A stretch of DNA of 64,000 nucleotides from Hypericum androsaemum (GCA_963995505.1 OZ023195.1:1632109-1696108), one strand, 5' to 3'. Positions 13,557 to 25,862 are shown, counted from the stretch's first letter. Translations and numbers: made by a program. The notes: generated from the sequence alone by a model not told the origin.

Positions 13557-14282
13557 GATACGCTACCTTCTCAAAAGGTCCTCGAGACTTATCTTTTTTT
13601 TTCCTGAGTTACATATTAAAATTTTTTCAAGATGGTGGTAATTTTCCAATTACTGTCCGCACATGGAGGACATCATTGATGACCATACCCTCAGTGGCAA
13701 GATAATGGAAGAGTGATTGCACCTCTTTTCAGGGTTCCACGACGATCTTTCCATTAACCACACAATAGTCATGGACTACAATTTCATGAGGATCACAAAC
13801 CTCCTTCTCGGGTTTGTTCTCTTTGAGATACCGGGTCAAGTTTAAGGTAGTTAAGAATAACATCATCTTTTGTTGCCACCTCTAACTACTCTCCTCGAAC
13901 TTTTTTGATTTCTCAAATCGAGAAAAAATCAGTAGATTTCTCAGACCCGGCATCAAGACCTCAACGTCGCTAGCCCTCACAATCGGAACCTCAACGTTCA
14001 TGTTGTTGGTGAAATTTATCTCAACCATTTCAAATCACAAACATATAGTAATTAAAGACTTGGGTCCAACACCCATAATTAAAAACCCAAAGCTTGTTAA
14101 TCAAGTTCACAAATTTGACTTCAGCTTAGAATAGTAAAACTTCTTAAACAAAATTAGGTCCACCAAGTGAAACCCAATTAATTCTATATAAAAAAAAAGT
14201 GAAACCCAATTTTATAGGCCCATCACAATTCAATGGATTCCACCAGCAAAATGGTTCGACACGAATGCCACCTCATTAAAAC

Positions 14283-14746
14283 CATGGTTTTAAAAAATGC
14301 GGTCCGACCGGTGGTCCGACTGGTTGGACCACAAAACAGGCATAAGACCGGGTCGTTTTTAGGCTTTTGACCGGGGTCTGTACTAACCAGACCAAATCTG
14401 GTCGGACCAGTCAATTTTAAGGTCTATCCTGACCGGTCGAACCCGGTTAGTACAAAAAATGGGCGAAATTGACTTTTTTTGTGATTTTCGAGGAAAAAAA
14501 TTGATTTGACAAATTTATAAAATAATAAATTAATAAAAAAGTATATTTATAGAGTGGAGAGATAAAAAATTAAGTCTACTTTTTTTGTATGGAAAATAAG
14601 TATATTTTAACCTACATATATATATTATTTAAAATATTTAAAAATAAAAAATTTTGATCTGACCGGTAATTCGACCGGTCCGACCGGCCGACTCGGAGGA
14701 CGGGAGAAATCCCGGGTCGGCCTCCGGGTCATTTTTTAAAACCATG
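14283..14746. mobile_element. hAT-type MITE in the copia 5' region
   Basis: Terminal inverted repeats are perfect over 17 bp (CATGGTTTTAAAAAATG at both ends). The 8-bp duplication ATTAAAAC lies at 14275-14282 and 14747-14754. The inner sequence carries repeated GGTCCGACCGG-like motifs as in the other copies. No coding sequence. Confidence 0.9.
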
Positions 14747-15753
14747 ATTAAAACCACGTCTAATAAATTTAAAATCTCAATTATCTTTATCAGAGAAGCT
14801 CTACGCTCGCTTGGCATACAGCCATAGGAGCTAGCAGTAATAATCAATCACAATAATTATTTTTATGATTGTTAACAGTCCAATAGAAAGGAATACCACA
14901 AAACACCATAAATCGTATTGCGGCTTAATTACCCTTTACCATCCTATTTGACAGTTACTCACACATTCAAATTAAAAGCCCACCCAAGGCTGCTATTCAA
15001 ATTTCCTCTCGTTCATGCCTCGGAGAGAAATACACAAGAAACTTTAAAAAATTCCTAGGTCAAACCAAGACAAGCTAGTTCGGTTTGCTCACACCTAGAT
15101 ATTTTTCAACCCCTGAAGATGATAATAACAATATGAGCCATATCGTGGACCTCCTTTTAGGCTTAGCCTAATTTTACATTCCAACTAAATTATCCCGAGT
15201 TAAATAAGCCCAATAGACGTTTCACGTTTCTGTAATCCAACAATAGATGAATTAGTTTCACTTTTGTTTTAGGCCAATATTATTCTCGCTTCGTGGCAGT
15301 GGTGTCATGCAATTTACTCTCACAACGCTTTGAATTATTTAACTGAACAACAATGTAACAGAATTTAATTTATATAAATATTTTAACTGGACGTTGTAAC
15401 AGAAGCAAAACCGTTTTGCATCAACTCAATAAACGTTTTCTATTCGAACTTTTCGATCTTCTTTATTCACTTAAAAGACAAAAAAAAACGTTTTTCTATT
15501 CTTTAATATTTTTTGGCTATTCTTATTTTCACAGAAGCATTTGACTACGATTCAGACTACTATAGAGCTCAAAGATAGTTTTTCTCCTATCTATGTCGTT
15601 AATTTTAAGCGTAACAACTCAGCCTAGCAAAGAAATCAGAGAACAAACTCCAAACATCAACTTAAACTTAAGTAGTACGCAGTATGCAGCGAATATATAT
15701 ATATATATATATATTCAATTAACAACCATGATTTATTAGTAAGAGTTAAAGAT

Positions 15754-16668
15754 TGTTGGAAATATTAGTAATAAATTATGGTTTTAACATGTATATATAT
15801 GAACCGTAAGTAATATCATAGAGGAAAGTAAGAGTAACTTATAACTACATTTTGAGCAAAGTGCAAAATACCATCTTTTTCAAAGTGGGAGACGCGTCCT
15901 TCTCATCGAGTCCATCTCCTTGAATATCTCGAACTTCGGATTTAATCTTGGACGAGGCATCAGCAAGACGTGTGCCCTTAAACTCTTATTACCTGCCTTA
16001 TAACTTCAGGCCTTCAAGGGTAAGAGAGTTCCCAAGATACAACGCACAATCACGTGAATAATGGGAAGCACTATTGAACACCTTTCGAACTTTTTATGGT
16101 GTAGAACTCCAACATTATGTAAGATGAGAATGCTATGCACTAATCTAAGGGGGAGTGATGAGAGTATAAAACTCAAAGTGAGTTTTTGGTGTGTCTCAAA
16201 TGAGAGGAGGAGGTCCCCTTTTATAAGGAGAATTTGAGACCCCATTTAATTTCGGAATAATGGCGGCCATTAATCTCCCTATTAACCATGGTCAATAAAT
16301 GAGCGGTTACAGCCATTAACACCCCCTATTAACCACTATCAATAAACGAACGGTTATAGGAGTCATAAATCACAAATTCATGACGGCCGGTAAAATCATA
16401 TCACTTCGAAGCCAATATTCATTCACATCGAGAATTAATTTTTTCCTAGTGTCATTTATCGTTATGAAACTTTCTCAATGAGTTTTCGCAATGATCTCAT
16501 AGACATCCAAAACCAAATTGGTGTGACCCACATTACAATTAGCTCAAAATTTCTAAGAGATTATATTCAATTAGAATTATCTTTCTAATTAACCTTTTAG
16601 GCTCAAGTCCAACATAAATCTTTGTTGGGTCAACTTCCTAGTTGGATTAAAAATCCAATTCTCCAACA
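15754..16668 (-). repeat. 5' LTR (right) of the copia element
   Basis: Starts TGTTGGAAATATTAG and ends TTCTCCAACA; 915 bp. It is uninterrupted and keeps the site into which the MITE at 8974 inserted in the other LTR. A short AT dinucleotide run lies just outside it at 15694-15713. Confidence 0.9.
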
Positions 16669-16673
16669 ATGAA

Positions 16674-17514
16674 AGCAAGAAGTTTTACACATATGGCCTT
16701 GAACATCTGGAGTAAATGTCTTAAATAATAAACCATATTCCGAATTAAAATATTCGTCATTTGGTCTATTGGCAAATGGATGCGCGGCAAAGCCATGTGC
16801 ATTTCATTGACATTTCTAGAACTCGGCCAATTGGGTTTAGCAAACTAACAGACACCTCTGTTCTTAAGATTTAAGAGGCTGACAGCTTCTGACATTTTTT
16901 ATGGCTGTGGGATACAATTACAAATCTTTTATTAGTTTTATCAATTGTGCATAGTAAAGTCAACTAAGCACCTAAGAGAGGTCTAATGGCGATATTAATT
17001 ATGTCAACTGGCTTGTAGAACGTGGAGAGCGAGAGAAGAAATCGAATTTTTTTAAACAAGTGAAATTTTCATTTATTAAAAAACAAGCGTAAAAATAGTA
17101 AATAATTAAGCTTATTATTTGTTACATCGTTTGGTGCTCACAAGCACATTTTGCCCAAATAAACAAAAAATAATAGCCTATCTAAAAAATCATGCTAATT
17201 AGATAGAGATTATCTTAACATGAACATTTTCTGAAATTATCTTCAGATTTAGCCTCATACATTTTGCCTGTTCCCGTGAAGGAGATTTTCCGAGAGGACA
17301 GATCTTTCTATTGAGTTTATATATATCTTCATTCTTATTTCAGAGGTCTTGAATATAAGTTTTATTGGCCGAGTGCTTTTCCGTAGTGGATCATTGACAC
17401 GACCTAATTCCTTCGTCTATTTTTCGCTCGCTTGGCTGGGTCGACCCAATTTCCTCGTTGTGCGTTTAGGCCCAATCTGGACTTCTCCTTTTGAAGCCCA
17501 TCTTGTACTTCACC
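16674..17514. other. AT-rich intergenic sequence without a recognised feature
   Basis: Between the target duplications of two LTR elements. No open frame of note, no repeat relative elsewhere in the window and no RNA-like structure was seen. Confidence 0.5.
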
Positions 17515-17551
17515 TGTAACACGTAAAGTTCTACTAGTTATGGGAAAACAC

Positions 17552-18395
17552 CAATGTTTTAAAAACCGAACCAAAGAGTGACCTGAAATTTTTAAAATTT
17601 TTGGTCTGGCCGGTCAACTCACCGGTCTGACCGGATATATTTATTTAAATTAATAATAAGTTATTAATATATTATCATTTAATTCCATAAACTTCCCAGT
17701 TCCCAACGAGAAGTGGACTCACTTTTTATTTCCTTATCAATGAAAAAAACCCTCAATCTCTCTCCTCTTTTTTATTCCCCACTTTCTTTTTCAAGTCTCT
17801 CTCCCCTCCCCTAAAAAAAAGTCTCTCTCTCTCCCCCTCTTTCCATCTCCAATCTCCATCGTGCCTGACCTCCATTTCTTGCTCCATCTAACTAACCAAA
17901 ACTTTAATCTTCTTTTTCTCTAAACAAGAACATTACAAAAATCAACCAAAAAACCTATAATTTTCTTTCTCTGGAACCAAGAACATTACATAAACCAACC
18001 AAAAAAAATTTATAATCTTTTTTCTCTAGATCCAAGAATGTTTTAAAAATCAACCCAAAAAACTTTAATCTTCTTTTTTCTGAACCCTTCTATGAGCCCA
18101 TTTTAGCCAGATTTCTCCTTCTTCCTTTCTATTTTATTATATTAATTTGCTCTTTCTCAAGTGAAATTAGGGTAGGGAAAGGGATTTTCGTTTTTTACTT
18201 TTCATTTTGATGGGTAGAATTAGATTAGGTCGCTTCTTACTTTCCTTTTTTTTGTTCTGGGTGAACCGTGGTCCGACCGGATATTAGGCGGTCGAACCTC
18301 TCCCCGGGTTTCTGGTGAAAAACGAGCCGGAATTGTTAGTGGGTAGCGGTCCGACCGGTCCAACCGTCGGTCGGACCGCAGATTTTAAAACATTG
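17552..18395. mobile_element. Large hAT-type MITE relative in the left LTR
   Basis: Begins CAATGTTTTAAAAACCGA and ends TTTTAAAACATTG, with the same GGTCCGACCGG-rich ends as the MITEs at 8974 and 46433, but longer (844 bp) because of a T/C-rich middle at 17740-18130. No 8-bp duplication is present. Compared with the other LTR, about 170-190 bp of LTR sequence is missing at the insertion site, which explains the lost duplication. Confidence 0.8.
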
Positions 18396-18523
18396 CTCTC
18401 ATCGGCCTCTACAAAATTACAAACAAATACTAAAACTGAAGGAAAATTACGATTCTAGTTCCAAACGTGCAAACTAAAAACAAGGAAACTACCCACTAAA
18501 TAGACCCAATAAGCACATGATCT

Positions 18524-19990
18524 CTAACGGCACAAGTTCTTTATCAGAAGCATATCCGAATACTCCTCTTCATCCTCCACGTAACAATTCACTCCGCTTA
18601 AGTTCCTTGTCCTCAAGGAACAAGAAAAAATAGAGATTCTCCGGTTCTTGATCGAATTTCCAAATGGCACTGATATCTGCAATTCTATTGCATTAAGAAC
18701 ATTATCTGTTCTGAGGACATTAGAAGCAGCTACCAACAAAAATTGGCCATCATAACCACACTTGTTCAAAACATCTTCCTCTTCAACATCCGTGGAATCC
18801 AGTCCATCATCCCTATTAGCAACGTTCATCAATGCATCTGTAATGGTGGCAAAATCATATTTAAATAGCTCAACATCCTGATCCACTTTTGCCTCTACAT
18901 CCGTAACTTTAGCCTGCACTGACTTGTATTGTCGTAGCTGGCAACTAAATTTCCCCGCCACTTTCATATCTATAAAGTGGTGGACGAGTAAGGCTAGAGG
19001 CTGCCTGTTAACTTGTTCACTAACCTTCATTGATATGGACTCTTGCAGAATCATGGCACGACTTGAGACGATTCCATTCACAAAACCCTTCTCTTCATCC
19101 ATCCATATCTTCTTAACATATAAATCAGCCTTTTCAACCTCTTCTTTTGCTATTTCGACCAGGTAATTATTTTCTTTCTTTGAACAATAAGGCTGCAGCC
19201 AAGAAGCAAGTTCCTTACCACCTTTCTCGTCAAGTTCATCTTCCATTCGAACATGCCGTCAGTTTCTCGGTTGCTTAATGTATGTGTAGACATTAACAAC
19301 ATCTTTCACCAATTTCTTAGGCAACTCAGCTTCTAAATCTCCTAACCCATCTTTATCATTTACCAACATATGATACCCTTGAAGGATTCGACCATCCACA
19401 CGAACATCAACTTGTGTCATGTTGTGATCTGTTTTTACACCGTCCTTAGTAAAATATTGTTTACCTTCCGATCGAATCTTTCTTGAGTTTCCAGGTTGCT
19501 TAATGCACATGTCAAGATTAATCATGTTAAGTGCACATCCCGAAAGCAACTCATCATCAAATACCTCCTGCTCAAGCTTTCCTACTCCAACTTTAACACC
19601 AACACCACCCAAAACCATCTTGGGAAGTGCTGTCTTCAAATACTCGCCCATACCGCCCAAACCCGTGGAATCAAAAGCAGATACAAGTGGGTATGTTACC
19701 TGGACAGCCGTGGGTTCTCCTGATCCAACCATGTTGACCGGCTTTTCTTTGGAGTTGGCTTGCGCTTCTCACATCTTGATCATCTCTTGGTTTCGATTAT
19801 AGATAGCAGCCAACATTGATTCTATGCGATGGACACATCCAGCTATGAGAGCCTGCGACTCCGTGGACCGGTGAGTTAAATTGGCAGCCAATTCTTCTTT
19901 CGTTATGATGTTCTCCATTTCCATGGCCCGGGAAAGTGCTCTAATACCAAATGTAACACGTAAAGTTCTACGAGTTACGGGATAACACAA
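18524..19990 (-). pseudogene. Internal open frames of the short LTR element, gag-like at best
   Basis: Three consecutive minus-strand frames (19990-19769, 19732-19259, 19246-18524) nearly abut and probably come from one broken reading frame. The first contains MENIITKEELAANL and a short helical stretch like the start of plant LTR-element gag proteins. The third ends SLRTRNLSGVNCYVEDEEEY just before the LTR. I see no zinc knuckle and no pol motif. The product is not recognised; gag-like is an inference from its place after the primer site. No function is assigned. Confidence 0.5.
19938..19949 (-). promoter_or_regulatory. Primer-binding site for initiator Met-tRNA
   Basis: Minus strand reads TGGTATTAGAGC immediately inside the 5' LTR of the short LTR element. 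The usual plant site is TGGTATCAGAGC. This sets the element's orientation. Confidence 0.85.
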
Positions 19991-20273
19991 TTAGCCAGGA
20001 GACCTTGCAAGAAAGGACCTCGAAGCACACTTGAAAGCTGTTAACAATAGAATTTGAGGGAGAAAGAAATTGATAGGGAGAGTGAATTGTCACAAGGACT
20101 TAATTTCATTCATAAGCATAGTGACCACATTACAAGGAAAACAAATAAATAGACGAGGGAATGACTCTCATCGGCCTCTACAAAATTACAAACAAATACT
20201 AAAACTGAAGGAAAATTACGATTCTAGTTCCAAACGTGCAAACTAAAAACAAGGAAACTACCCCACTAAATAG

Positions 20274-21482
20274 GAGGACGGATTGAGTGGGGACTAATAA
20301 AAAGTTGTCCATAGGTGGGGACAAAATTTAGAGCCGTCAGATTTGATTTTAAAATATTTTTTTTACATCCAATGGTCAATAACCAATCAGGGACATTTTT
20401 GACTTTTTAAACAAAAAACTATGTTAAATCAACCATCTCTCTTCCTCTCCCACCCTCTATTTCACTAAATAAAAAATCTCTCCCTCTCTCTCTCTCCTCT
20501 CTCTCTCTCTCTCCCCCCAACCAAAGAACCACCCACCTCCGGCACAGGAATCCAGAAAATGGGTCCCATGGTGTTGGCGACGGGTCTGCTGGCCGAGTCC
20601 CGTCCGCTGCTGCCCGGCGTCATCCCGCCGTCGAGGAGAGAGAGAGCTCGGCGGAAGAAGAAGGAGCCGTCAAGGAGAGAGAGAGAGCTCGCGGAGAGAG
20701 AGAGCTCGGGGAGAGAGCCCACGAACCCGCGCCGTGCCTAGAGGAGACGTGCTCGCCGTCGCTCGTCCGTCGCCGGGAGCACCGCCGCCGCTTGCTGTCT
20801 GTGAAGAAGAAGAAACGACGGAAGGAGAATACAGTAGTGATATTAGTTTTCTACAGTAGTGATAATGGTTTTCTACAGTAGTGATAATGGTTTTCTACAG
20901 TAGTGATATTGGTTTTCGTGACCTCTTTTGTTTGGTTTGAGTATGTAATGATATTGGTTTTAGTCTGTAATAATATTGGTTCGAGTACGTAATGATATTG
21001 GTTTGAGTACGTACTGATATTGGTTTGAGTACGTACTGATATTGGTTTTAATACGTATTGACATTGGTTTAAGTCTGTACCGATATTGGTTTTCAGACGT
21101 AATGATATTGGTTTGAGTACATAGTGATATTGGTTTGAGTACGTACTGATATTGGTTTTCTATTGTATTTTCGTTCTTTGGTTTTTTGAGTTTATTTAAA
21201 AAATAATAATCTGGTAGGTGGTAGAATTTTTGAAATTGACAATAATTTAATGAGAGAGAGAAAGAATCCCTTCCTCTTTTAACGTGAGATTGGTTTATTT
21301 ATTTTTTTTACCTTTTTAGTCTTTCCATAAAAAGTGTGCCAACTAATATTCCATCTCCCCTTTTGTTTTTATTAGTTTTCCAATTTTACCTTTAATTATT
21401 TTGTTAATACCTAAATTGCCACAATCTTCTTTTTAGTTCCCAAATTTGGGGATTAGCCTTGTCCCCATAGAATCTGCTTCCC
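20274..21482. mobile_element. Mutator-like element in the right LTR
   Basis: Flanked by ACTAAATAG (20265-20273) and AATAAATAG (21483-21491), a 9-bp target duplication with one mismatch. The other LTR has this site whole. The imperfect terminal repeats share the pattern GGA-G--GATT---TGGGGAC. Inside are a CT-rich run (20479-20515), a GC-rich part at 20520-20820 whose composition is unlike the AT-rich surroundings, and a minisatellite. The GC-rich part could be a captured host-gene piece, but I do not recognise it. No transposase is seen. Confidence 0.75.
20831..21160. repeat. Minisatellite inside the Mutator-like element
   Basis: A first block repeats 'ctacagtagtgataatggtt' with small changes; a second block repeats 'gagtacgtactgatattggt' about ten times, unit near 20-22 bp. 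Confidence 0.85.
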
Positions 21483-21574
21483 AATAAATAGACCCACTAA
21501 GCACATGATCTCTAACGGCACAGGTTCTTTATCAGAAGCATATCCGAATACTCCTCTTCATCCTCCACGTAACA

Positions 21575-23490
21575 TCACCTTAGGCTGTAATCCTCCAACA
21601 CTTCGTTGTCCCTCCCCTTTTCTTTTGAACCAGAAGGTTCGTAGAAGAAGTAGACCATTAACGATGACGCAAGTACAACTAAAGAAGAGAAAACAATCCA
21701 GAGGCCAACCATTGTCACCTTGTCATCAAAATGACTAATTCAATTTTGATTCATATAGAATAAAACGGTTATCGAGTTATAACTCTCCCAAATTCGGAAG
21801 TCTGGAGGAAGTATATCCGCGTCTTTTTCTGCTCATTGGAACAGAGCTTCTCCAACATTCTACTCTACGACAAGTACAAGAATAGTTGATATGGTCCAAC
21901 ACTGGAGATATGGAAATCAGGATCTCATACTCCTATCAGAATCAAATGGCCAATAGTGAAGAGCAACTCTCTGTCTGATGCCTCAACTAGAAGTGAGAGG
22001 ATGATTACGGGGATCAGAGGTCGCTGGTAGAACTGCTAGGGAATTAAAAGCACCATCGCACGTTGCTATTTCAAAACATGACTGATGTTGTAGTGAAGTA
22101 GGAATAGAACCTGGTTCTTGTAGTGTCGAGAAAATCGACGAGACACGAATAAAATTCGAGGAGAACTTGGAACTTCAAACCTAATTGTAGAGTCGCCAAA
22201 TGATCGCCAGATGATTGACTCTACAATACTTGACCGATCCGATAGAAGCCTTCGATCATGTATTTTTGAGACGTAATTAATAATTACTACCCTTAAAGTG
22301 TTATTTGCCCCCACTATATGTTGCCATTGAGTTCCGGCAAGTACACTCCTAAGATTACTCAAGCATTCTAGGATTTCTAGGAAGCAAGTCTTAGAAATCC
22401 ACCTCGAGAACTACAAGCAAAATACTTTTATGGTGATGAACGAATGGAGGAGAAGATGAGAGAAATAGAAGAGTGACTTGGTATCTTCCAAATGGCAAAT
22501 GGATGGACTATCTATAAAGCAAATCAAAAATCACTTGAATTTGTATTTCAAAGTGTCATGACTTCCACCAACATTCAAAGATCATCTTTTTTTTCATACA
22601 ATGCCATCAATCATCATTGATGAAAGGACATATTCCTTTCTCGCTTTCTCTTTCAAGTTCAAAATTGATTAACCATTTATGTTCCTTGGTTTGAAACCAA
22701 GTGTCGCCAATTTAGGTTATAGAGTGTTACTTGAAAAATCAAGCAACACCAACAATCCCCCACTTGGTTAATAATTTACTTCACCAAATTCATAGTCTTG
22801 TGCATTCAAAAGGTGTCTTTCGACTTGAACCTTTTGTTAGTAAAATATTTCAAAGTTTGAACAAAATTGATGGTGGCTAGTTGCTTAAACCTCGATTCCT
22901 TGTGTCTATACCAGATATAATATCACAAATAGGCTATGAACACCTTGTTGAGTTCCCAGAGAATTTTAGCATCGTTAATGACCTTGTGCTCTTCCTAGTT
23001 TCATGAACATTGTAAAGTTCTACCTCTGAACTTTGTTAGAAACGGCACCACTCCAGATGTTCATATAGGTGGAGTTGTCCTTTTATGTCTTGGTGTTTAA
23101 GACAATACACTTGTCTCTTTATCCGACAAGTTGACTCCATTAAGAGTATTTGTAATACTTCAACCTCCATTAAGCAAATACTTTGGTCCGAACTTTGTTT
23201 TTTGCCACAACAATAACTTGTTGTTACCCTTTACACCTTTAAACCTTTAAACTAGTGGTAGTGCTATAATAGAGGTTAGGTTAACCACTGTCGGTGACTT
23301 GTTAGAAATATCTTTAGATTCATTCCCAAAAATTGCGCACTTTAATTAAATCTCTTGAGAGCCATTTAATGAACAGATCTTCCAAATTATTGTTCGTTCA
23401 TATAAACATTATCGTGAATATATCCGTCAATATCAAGTAGCTAACGTACTTATGCCTCAAGCCGATAATAGATCCCTTAGACTAACTTTA
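21575..23490 (-). mobile_element. 3' part of another copia element
   Basis: An LTR-like stretch ends CACCAACA at 22754 and is followed by ATCCCCCAC, giving the same purine tract on the minus strand as the copia element at 8460. From about 23480 to 23290 the minus strand, broken by stops, reads the end of copia pol: RHKYV, then TNNNLEDLF, then LSRDL and VTDSG. The left end of the LTR is not defined. The element is cut off on its 5' side near 23490. Confidence 0.65.
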
Positions 23491-23492
23491 TC

Positions 23493-23516
23493 GGTGAGCG
23501 CGGCAGAGCGCTCACC
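23493..23516. repeat. Perfect 8-bp hairpin
   Basis: GGTGAGCG (23493-23500), loop of eight bases, CGCTCACC (23509-23516). The motif GGTGAGC/GCTCAC recurs at about 23571-23595, 24417 and 24520. Confidence 0.8.
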
Positions 23517-23816
23517 ACTACAAGACAAAACAGGAAAAAAAAAAAAAGGGGTGTATTTGGGCGACTCGCTCGGTGAGCTGAGAGACGCTCACGGGCAATT
23601 TTTTTATATCTGAATCTAATCCTAATAACACGTGACACAATATTATTCATTGAAATAGATACTAGTGGATATTATTTGTTTCGTTATCATAATTAATATT
23701 ATCTTTCGATAAAAATTAAAATTAAAAATATAAAAATTAGTATTTTTCAATTCTCTATATATAGAGCTGAATATTGACATATTTTGATACACAATCTTGT
23801 ATTCTAACTTTGGACG

Positions 23817-24215
23817 CTTGTAACTCAGTCAAATATTGACTTCAAATATATTTTTGGCATTCTTATACTCCAAATTTGAAGAAGTCATAAACTAAAAAGT
23901 TATAGATATATGTCTCACCTTCATAAAGAAAGTTCAATCAACTAAATCGGACTCCGAAATAAGAAGTTGTGGCTCTTCAAATGAAACTCATCCTCATAAC
24001 TAGCTCGACTATTGATTTCAAATATATTTTCGACATTCTTACACTCCAAATTTGCAGAAGTCGTAAACTAAAAAGTTGTAGATATATATCTCAGCTTCAT
24101 AAAACAACTTGAATAAACTCAATCAGACTCTGGAATAAGAAGTTATGGCTCTCCAACTAAAGCTCATCCTCGTAACTTGATAGACTATTTACTTCAAACG
24201 TATTTTCGACATCCA
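23817..24215. repeat. Tandem repeat of about 176 bp, just over two copies
   Basis: The block 'cttcaaatatattttt' (23841), then 'ccaaatttg', 'gaagtcataaactaaaaagt' and 'gttatggctct'-like sequence recurs at about 24015 and begins a third time at 24190. The copies are clearly diverged. Confidence 0.8.
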
Positions 24216-25013
24216 TTTATAGCACGATTTATTTCTTTCTAATTTTGTATTCCAACTTTTGTAATCTTAATTTTATTTTATTTTTTTATTTTAATTTAAT
24301 TTTTTTCTTGTTATAATTATGGACGCATAATTTTATATATTTATTTTAATTTATATGTAAACATAAATTAAATTATAGATAATATGTGGATGATAGTAAA
24401 ATTAATTGTTTATTTGGTGAGCGGATTAGATGAGATCACTAATAAAAATGGTAGAAGATTGGATTTGATTGAATAGTAGTTTGATGAGAAAGAAATTAGT
24501 TGTTTATTGGGTGATCGGATTGGATCTGCTCACCAATAAACATAGTTTAGTCATTCTCCCTCTTTCCTTGCATTTTCCAAAGTTATGAACTTTGGCTTTA
24601 TCATTTAATATGATATACATATTTCTTTCTTTAATTCCAAGAAATCGCACCTTCTTCATATCAATATCAAACTTTAAGTTGACCGATAGTTCTTTAGCTG
24701 GTTATTCAACTAGCTTCCGAATATCTTTCTAGCACAAAAAAAAGTTGTAAAGAGTCCAAAATCTTTTCTAGATATACAAGGATTTACCTAACTCCTTATC
24801 CGACTAGCTCCTAAAGTAATCAAATCTGAGTTACTTATTTTTGTAAGAAGGGACTGATGTTGCATGGAAGTCATTTTATATAAAGGATAAATACAGTTTA
24901 GTATTATTATCTAATCCCTGTATTTCATAAATCAAGTAATTAGGCTCTGAACTAGTATCTCACATTGGAAATGATAAGTGTAGTGAGCTAATTTATAAGT
25001 GTCGAAGATCTAT
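24216..25013. other. AT-rich intergenic sequence without a recognised gene
   Basis: Very AT-rich at 24240-24420. No coding frame. A short phrase near 24848 ('gatgttgcatggaagt') resembles 62269 and probably belongs to a dispersed repeat. Confidence 0.5.
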
Positions 25014-25403
25014 TTACTCTTTTTTTTGGAAGAAGTAGAAATATATTAAGCAAGAAGTTATGTACAACAATGTAAAGGGTATAAAGCCCTCACACAAAAA
25101 TCGGAGAGCACTCCACGGGACTCTATACAAAACGTCACCGAAGGTAACGAAAGAGATAAAGACCAGGACTAAAACAAGGCAAGATTGGAAGATTTTCCTC
25201 GCAATTGACCATACAGGTGCCAGGCAAAATTTCCTGTTGCCACCCAAAAAAGGGTCGAAGTCCATCCAGACAAAAAAACTCGCCCAGCAACCAAATCGCC
25301 AAGAGCAAACAAAAGACTCCAGGGAGGCCTACTCCGTAATATTTTGAAGCACCATGAGAAGATCTTGCCTACAAAAGATATCCCTAGAGCCTGCCCAATT
25401 TTG

Positions 25404-25862
25404 TCATTCCATTGCGTTCTGAAGGATATCAGCTATTAAAGTACCAAAGTCGGGGTAGATGCCTTGAAAGATTACCTTGTTTCGGAGAAGCCAAATACAC
25501 CATATGATAGAAGCGAATATGGTATACCAAATCTTTCGATTAGCTTCATCGAATCTAATAAGACCTATCCACATTGAGAGCAACCCATCCAAGTTTTCAG
25601 CAAAGGCCCAGGAGATGCCTGCAAGTCTGTTGAAATAATTCCACGCCTGAGATGCCAAGTGGCAGCCAACAAAAAGATGACTTGCTGTCTCAAGAGGTGC
25701 CCGATCAAGAGAAACATCCACACAAAGAACGTACCCAGAAGCTGGTTGCGAGAGCAGCCCCAAGCAGAGTAGATTTGCCCTAGTCGCAATCCTATCCTGT
25801 AAGGCCTGCCAAAGGAAACATGATATCTTAAAAGGGATGAGGTTGATCAGTTCCTTGCTCAT
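25404..25862 (-). pseudogene. LINE reverse-transcriptase zinc-binding (zf-RVT) domain remnant
   Basis: Contains the family pattern LIPFKISCFLWQALQDRI, then cysteines near the middle, HLFVGC and a Trp-rich end (IWYTIFASIIWCIWLLRNK). One open frame of 152 residues, out of frame with the reverse transcriptase upstream of it. Confidence 0.8.

Larger units (their letters stand above)
8460..16668 (-). mobile_element. Complete but decayed Ty1/copia LTR retrotransposon
   Basis: LTRs at 8460-9963 and 15754-16668 begin TGTTGGAAA-like and end TTCTCCAACA. The five bases ATGAA lie directly outside both ends (8455-8459 and 16669-16673), a perfect 5-bp target duplication. Inside the left LTR the minus strand shows a polypurine tract (GTGGGGGAT, at 9964-9972). 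Pol domains lie on the minus strand in the copia order: protease, integrase, reverse transcriptase, RNase H. I could not find a convincing primer-binding site. The left LTR is longer only because of a MITE insertion at 8974-9575. It inserted about 800 bp upstream of the CNL start. Confidence 0.92.
17515..21574 (-). mobile_element. Short LTR retrotransposon (non-autonomous), nested insertions in both LTRs
   Basis: Both LTRs start TGTAACACGTAAAGTTCTAC and end CCTCCACGTAACA. The target duplication TCACC lies at 17510-17514 and 21575-21579. On the minus strand the internal part begins two bases after the LTR with TGGTATTAGAGC, one base off the plant initiator-Met tRNA primer site, and ends with a purine-rich stretch (AAGCGGAGTGAAT) at 18587-18599. 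The internal part (18587-19951) is only about 1.36 kb and shows no reverse transcriptase, integrase or protease, so movement would need enzymes from another element. The lineage is unclear; Ty3/gypsy is possible. Confidence 0.85.

Noticed and set aside
20465..20741. Overlapping frames on both strands in GC-rich sequence
   Set aside because: Low-complexity CT/GA repeats inside a Mutator-like element; no domain.
23516..23535. CACTACAAGACAAAACAGG, like the end of a CACTA transposon, and TTCTTGTAGTG at 22109
   Set aside because: The two ends are in the wrong order to bound one element, no 3-bp duplication or subterminal repeats were seen, and the first overlaps the arm of the hairpin.
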